Shown here: one piece after another, positions 62,393 through 64,000 of the stretch
Layout of the letters: every line of letters starts with the position of its first letter
Numbering within the stretch: the first letter of the stretch is position 1
Origin: Oscillospiraceae bacterium
GTDB lineage: Bacteria > Bacillota > Clostridia > Oscillospirales > CAG-272
Length of the DNA stretch: 64,000 nt
Reading direction: 5' to 3'
NCBI GenBank assembly: GCA_015064445.1
Contig: SVSE01000007.1
Span: 1-64,000 of the forward strand
Translations under genes and position numbers: made by a program
The notes under the pieces: generated by a model
Database searches by the model: none
The model's input: the letters and a program-made list of their open reading frames with translations, nothing else
What the model was told of the DNA's origin: nothing

Positions 62393-64000
62393 ATGAAGAG
62401 AATTTTATCAATAATTCTTGCAGTTTTGATGCTTATCCCTCTTTGCGTGCTTGGTATCAGCGCAGAGGGCGAGGGGGCAAATCAAAACGCAACCTGTACA
62501 GTAGGAGCAAAGAATATTGCAAACGAGGCGTCTGTCGGTTATGTCGGCGCACACTTCTGGGCAATCGACGGTGCGAAGCTCGTTGACAATAATAAGGAGC
62601 ACCTTGCACACAGCCCGGTTTATGATTTTAGCTACACATTCAAATTCGGTAGCCTTAAAACTATTTCCTCGGTAGTTGCTCTTGTTAATGGCGAGGGACA
62701 TTGCTCATCCTGTGGTTATGCACACACAGCAGATGCTGGAAACTCTGTAAGAGGCGTTTCTATTAAGCTTTCTGACGATACAGGAAAAATCGTATATGAG
62801 AGTGATGTTATAAATCTTTATGACGATACAGACCCAGAAAACATTGTATTGGGAACTGAGGCAAAGTTTGAGTTCGATGCCATTGCAGTTTCTACAGTTG
62901 AGATTTTCGTTAAGACTCCATCTTGGGGTGGTGCATATTTCCGTGAGGTTGAAATCTTCCAAGAAATAGGCGAGCACGCATGGGTTGCAGACGCTGAAAA
63001 TACTGTTCCATCAAGCTGTGAAGCAGCAGGAGTAGATGCATTCAAGTGCGCTTGTGGCGCTACAAAAGAAATTCAGACAAACCAGCATACAGTAGAGGAG
63101 TGGACAACAATCCTCGCTCCTACAACTACTGCATCAGGTATTGCTCAGGGCGAGTGTACTGTTCCTGGTTGTGGTGGTAAGGCAGCAAAGGAGCTTCCAA
63201 GACTTTCCTTGACTGACAACCAAAATAAGCTCAATCTCAACAATATATCGGTATCTGAAAATCCTTACAACATTCAGGATTATCTTACAGAGAACCATCC
63301 AGACTATAAAAAAGACTTTAACAACAATATGTACATTCCTAATGTAGATAGAAATCCTGAAGCGCTTTTCGATAATATTATCGACACAGGCACTAACTTC
63401 TGGTGTGGAACAGCCTTTAGAATAAGAAAAATTTTGGTATATGATGATCCTGCTACAGAAGAGGATGAGACTCAGTTCGATATAGTAAAGCCAGACGATC
63501 CTGAAACCCCTGATAAGGATGAAACTGAGTATGCATATGACACCTATTACAGCACACTCACAATTGATTTCGATCAATCTTATATTCTTACTCAAGCAGA
63601 GCTCTATGTATATTCAAACTGGAACTACTTCACAATTGAGTTCAAGGGCGCTGATGGTAACGCGATAAAGTCAATCACTAAGACCAACTTCGAAACAAGT
63701 GGTTGCCAAAGATTGATATTTACAGGTGATGTTTATGGCGAAAGCATAAAGTCCATTGTTATAACCGTTACAGGCTCTAAATGGGAAGGTGGTAAGGGTC
63801 TTGCCTTTACCGAAATGAAGCTTTCTGCTCACGAATGCGAATTCTTGCCTGAGGATATCGCAAACGGAACAACAGAAAATTGTGTAACAACATTTAGTGG
63901 TACCTGCTTGCGTTGCAAGTCAGCTCGTACCGACGCAAAGATCGTTTCTCATACATGGGAAAAGGATGAAACTGATCCAACACAGGATAAGATCGTTCAA
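62393..64000 (+). CDS. Secreted surface protein, paralogue of the previous gene (partial)
   Basis: The frame is open from ATG 62393 (after AAGGAGAT) to the window edge, 536 codons without a stop. A signal peptide (KRILSIILAVLMLIPLCVLG, cleaved near ISA) is followed by a discoidin-like region at ~30-190, a CxxC repeat region around 200-265 (CACGATKE, CTVPGCGGK), and a second discoidin-like region at ~370-480 (LTIDFDQSYILTQAELYV) ending in a further Cys repeat. Domain order and wording parallel the upstream protein, so the two arose by duplication. The C-terminus lies outside the window. Confidence 0.75.
   Translation, partial: MKRILSIILAVLMLIPLCVLGISAEGEGANQNATCTVGAKNIANEASVGYVGAHFWAIDGAKLVDNNKEHLAHSPVYDFSYTFKFGSLKTISSVVALVNGEGHCSSCGYAHTADAGNSVRGVSIKLSDDTGKIVYESDVINLYDDTDPENIVLGTEAKFEFDAIAVSTVEIFVKTPSWGGAYFREVEIFQEIGEHAWVADAENTVPSSCEAAGVDAFKCACGATKEIQTNQHTVEEWTTILAPTTTASGIAQGECTVPGCGGKAAKELPRLSLTDNQNKLNLNNISVSENPYNIQDYLTENHPDYKKDFNNNMYIPNVDRNPEALFDNIIDTGTNFWCGTAFRIRKILVYDDPATEEDETQFDIVKPDDPETPDKDETEYAYDTYYSTLTIDFDQSYILTQAELYVYSNWNYFTIEFKGADGNAIKSITKTNFETSGCQRLIFTGDVYGESIKSIVITVTGSKWEGGKGLAFTEMKLSAHECEFLPEDIANGTTENCVTTFSGTCLRCKSARTDAKIVSHTWEKDETDPTQDKIVQ

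Overview
The window is a stretch of chromosome from a low-GC, spore-forming member of the Clostridia, probably an uncultured gut-type lineage. The evidence for this is a spoVAC-spoVAD-spoVAE operon, a SleB-type cortex hydrolase, a SpoVB-like flippase, a SpoIID-like/peptidoglycan-binding protein, ClpC with a UVR motif, strong AAAGGAGG ribosome binding sites, TTGACA/TATAAT promoters with 17-bp spacers, and secreted BspA-like leucine-rich-repeat and discoidin-like proteins. No phage, plasmid, transposase, recombinase or CRISPR genes were seen. Nearly all genes are ordinary chromosomal genes; the unusual material lies in intergenic DNA and in one gene insertion.

Layout. 1-146 is the 3' end of a 23S rRNA. 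0.3-7.8 kb holds an aminosugar-kinase-like gene, the ymfF/ymfH M16 peptidase pair, lgt, folD, a lipoprotein gene wedged into the folD 3' end, and a methyltransferase-fold gene. 7.8-15.6 kb is a uronate/glucuronoxylan utilisation locus: a divergent AraC regulator, then mannonate dehydratase, a CE15-like esterase, a mannonate/fructuronate SDR, two sugar isomerase/epimerases and two Gfo/Idh/MocA oxidoreductases. 15.9-19.8 kb holds a secreted LRR protein and a sodium symporter. 20-25 kb is tRNA-Arg(CCG), fhs, tsaE, tsaB, rpiB and araA. 25-27 kb is a large lipoprotein. 27.2-35.2 kb is the complete operon argG-H-C-J-B-D-F, enough for glutamate to arginine because ArgJ recycles the acetyl group. 35.7-41.2 kb has SleB, SpoVB-like, TcdA, a Ser-rich lipoprotein and an M24 peptidase. 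41.3-44.3 kb has efp, a protein with an Asp-Cys repeat, and another isomerase/oxidoreductase pair. 44.6-47.9 kb is a ydjI/ydjG/ydjH-like membrane-stress cluster. 47.9-49.7 kb is spoVA. 49.9-55.6 kb has an MscS channel, clpC and sporulation-type peptidoglycan-binding proteins. 55.7-59.3 kb has a preQ1 riboswitch with queT, a ComEC-like metallohydrolase, an SDR and an esterase. 59.4-64 kb has tRNA-Lys(TTT) and two tandem surface proteins, the second cut by the window edge.

Most notable observations. (1) A ~76-nt structured repeat with a compensatory base-pair change stands directly upstream of the ribosome binding sites of argJ, argD and the SPFH gene; a variant in inverted orientation lies 165 bp from the third copy. 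(2) A 714-bp lipoprotein segment is bracketed by two 155-bp copies of the folD 3' end, so that the lipoprotein is fused in frame to a FolD tail. (3) Two 111-bp direct repeats follow argF. (4) A hairpin-array element with terminal inverted repeats lies at 57.3-57.7 kb. (5) An (Asp-Cys)13 protein is encoded next to efp. (6) A nine-G run lies just upstream of the LRR protein promoter. All functional statements rest on reading the sequence and on knowledge of the protein families; no database search was possible.
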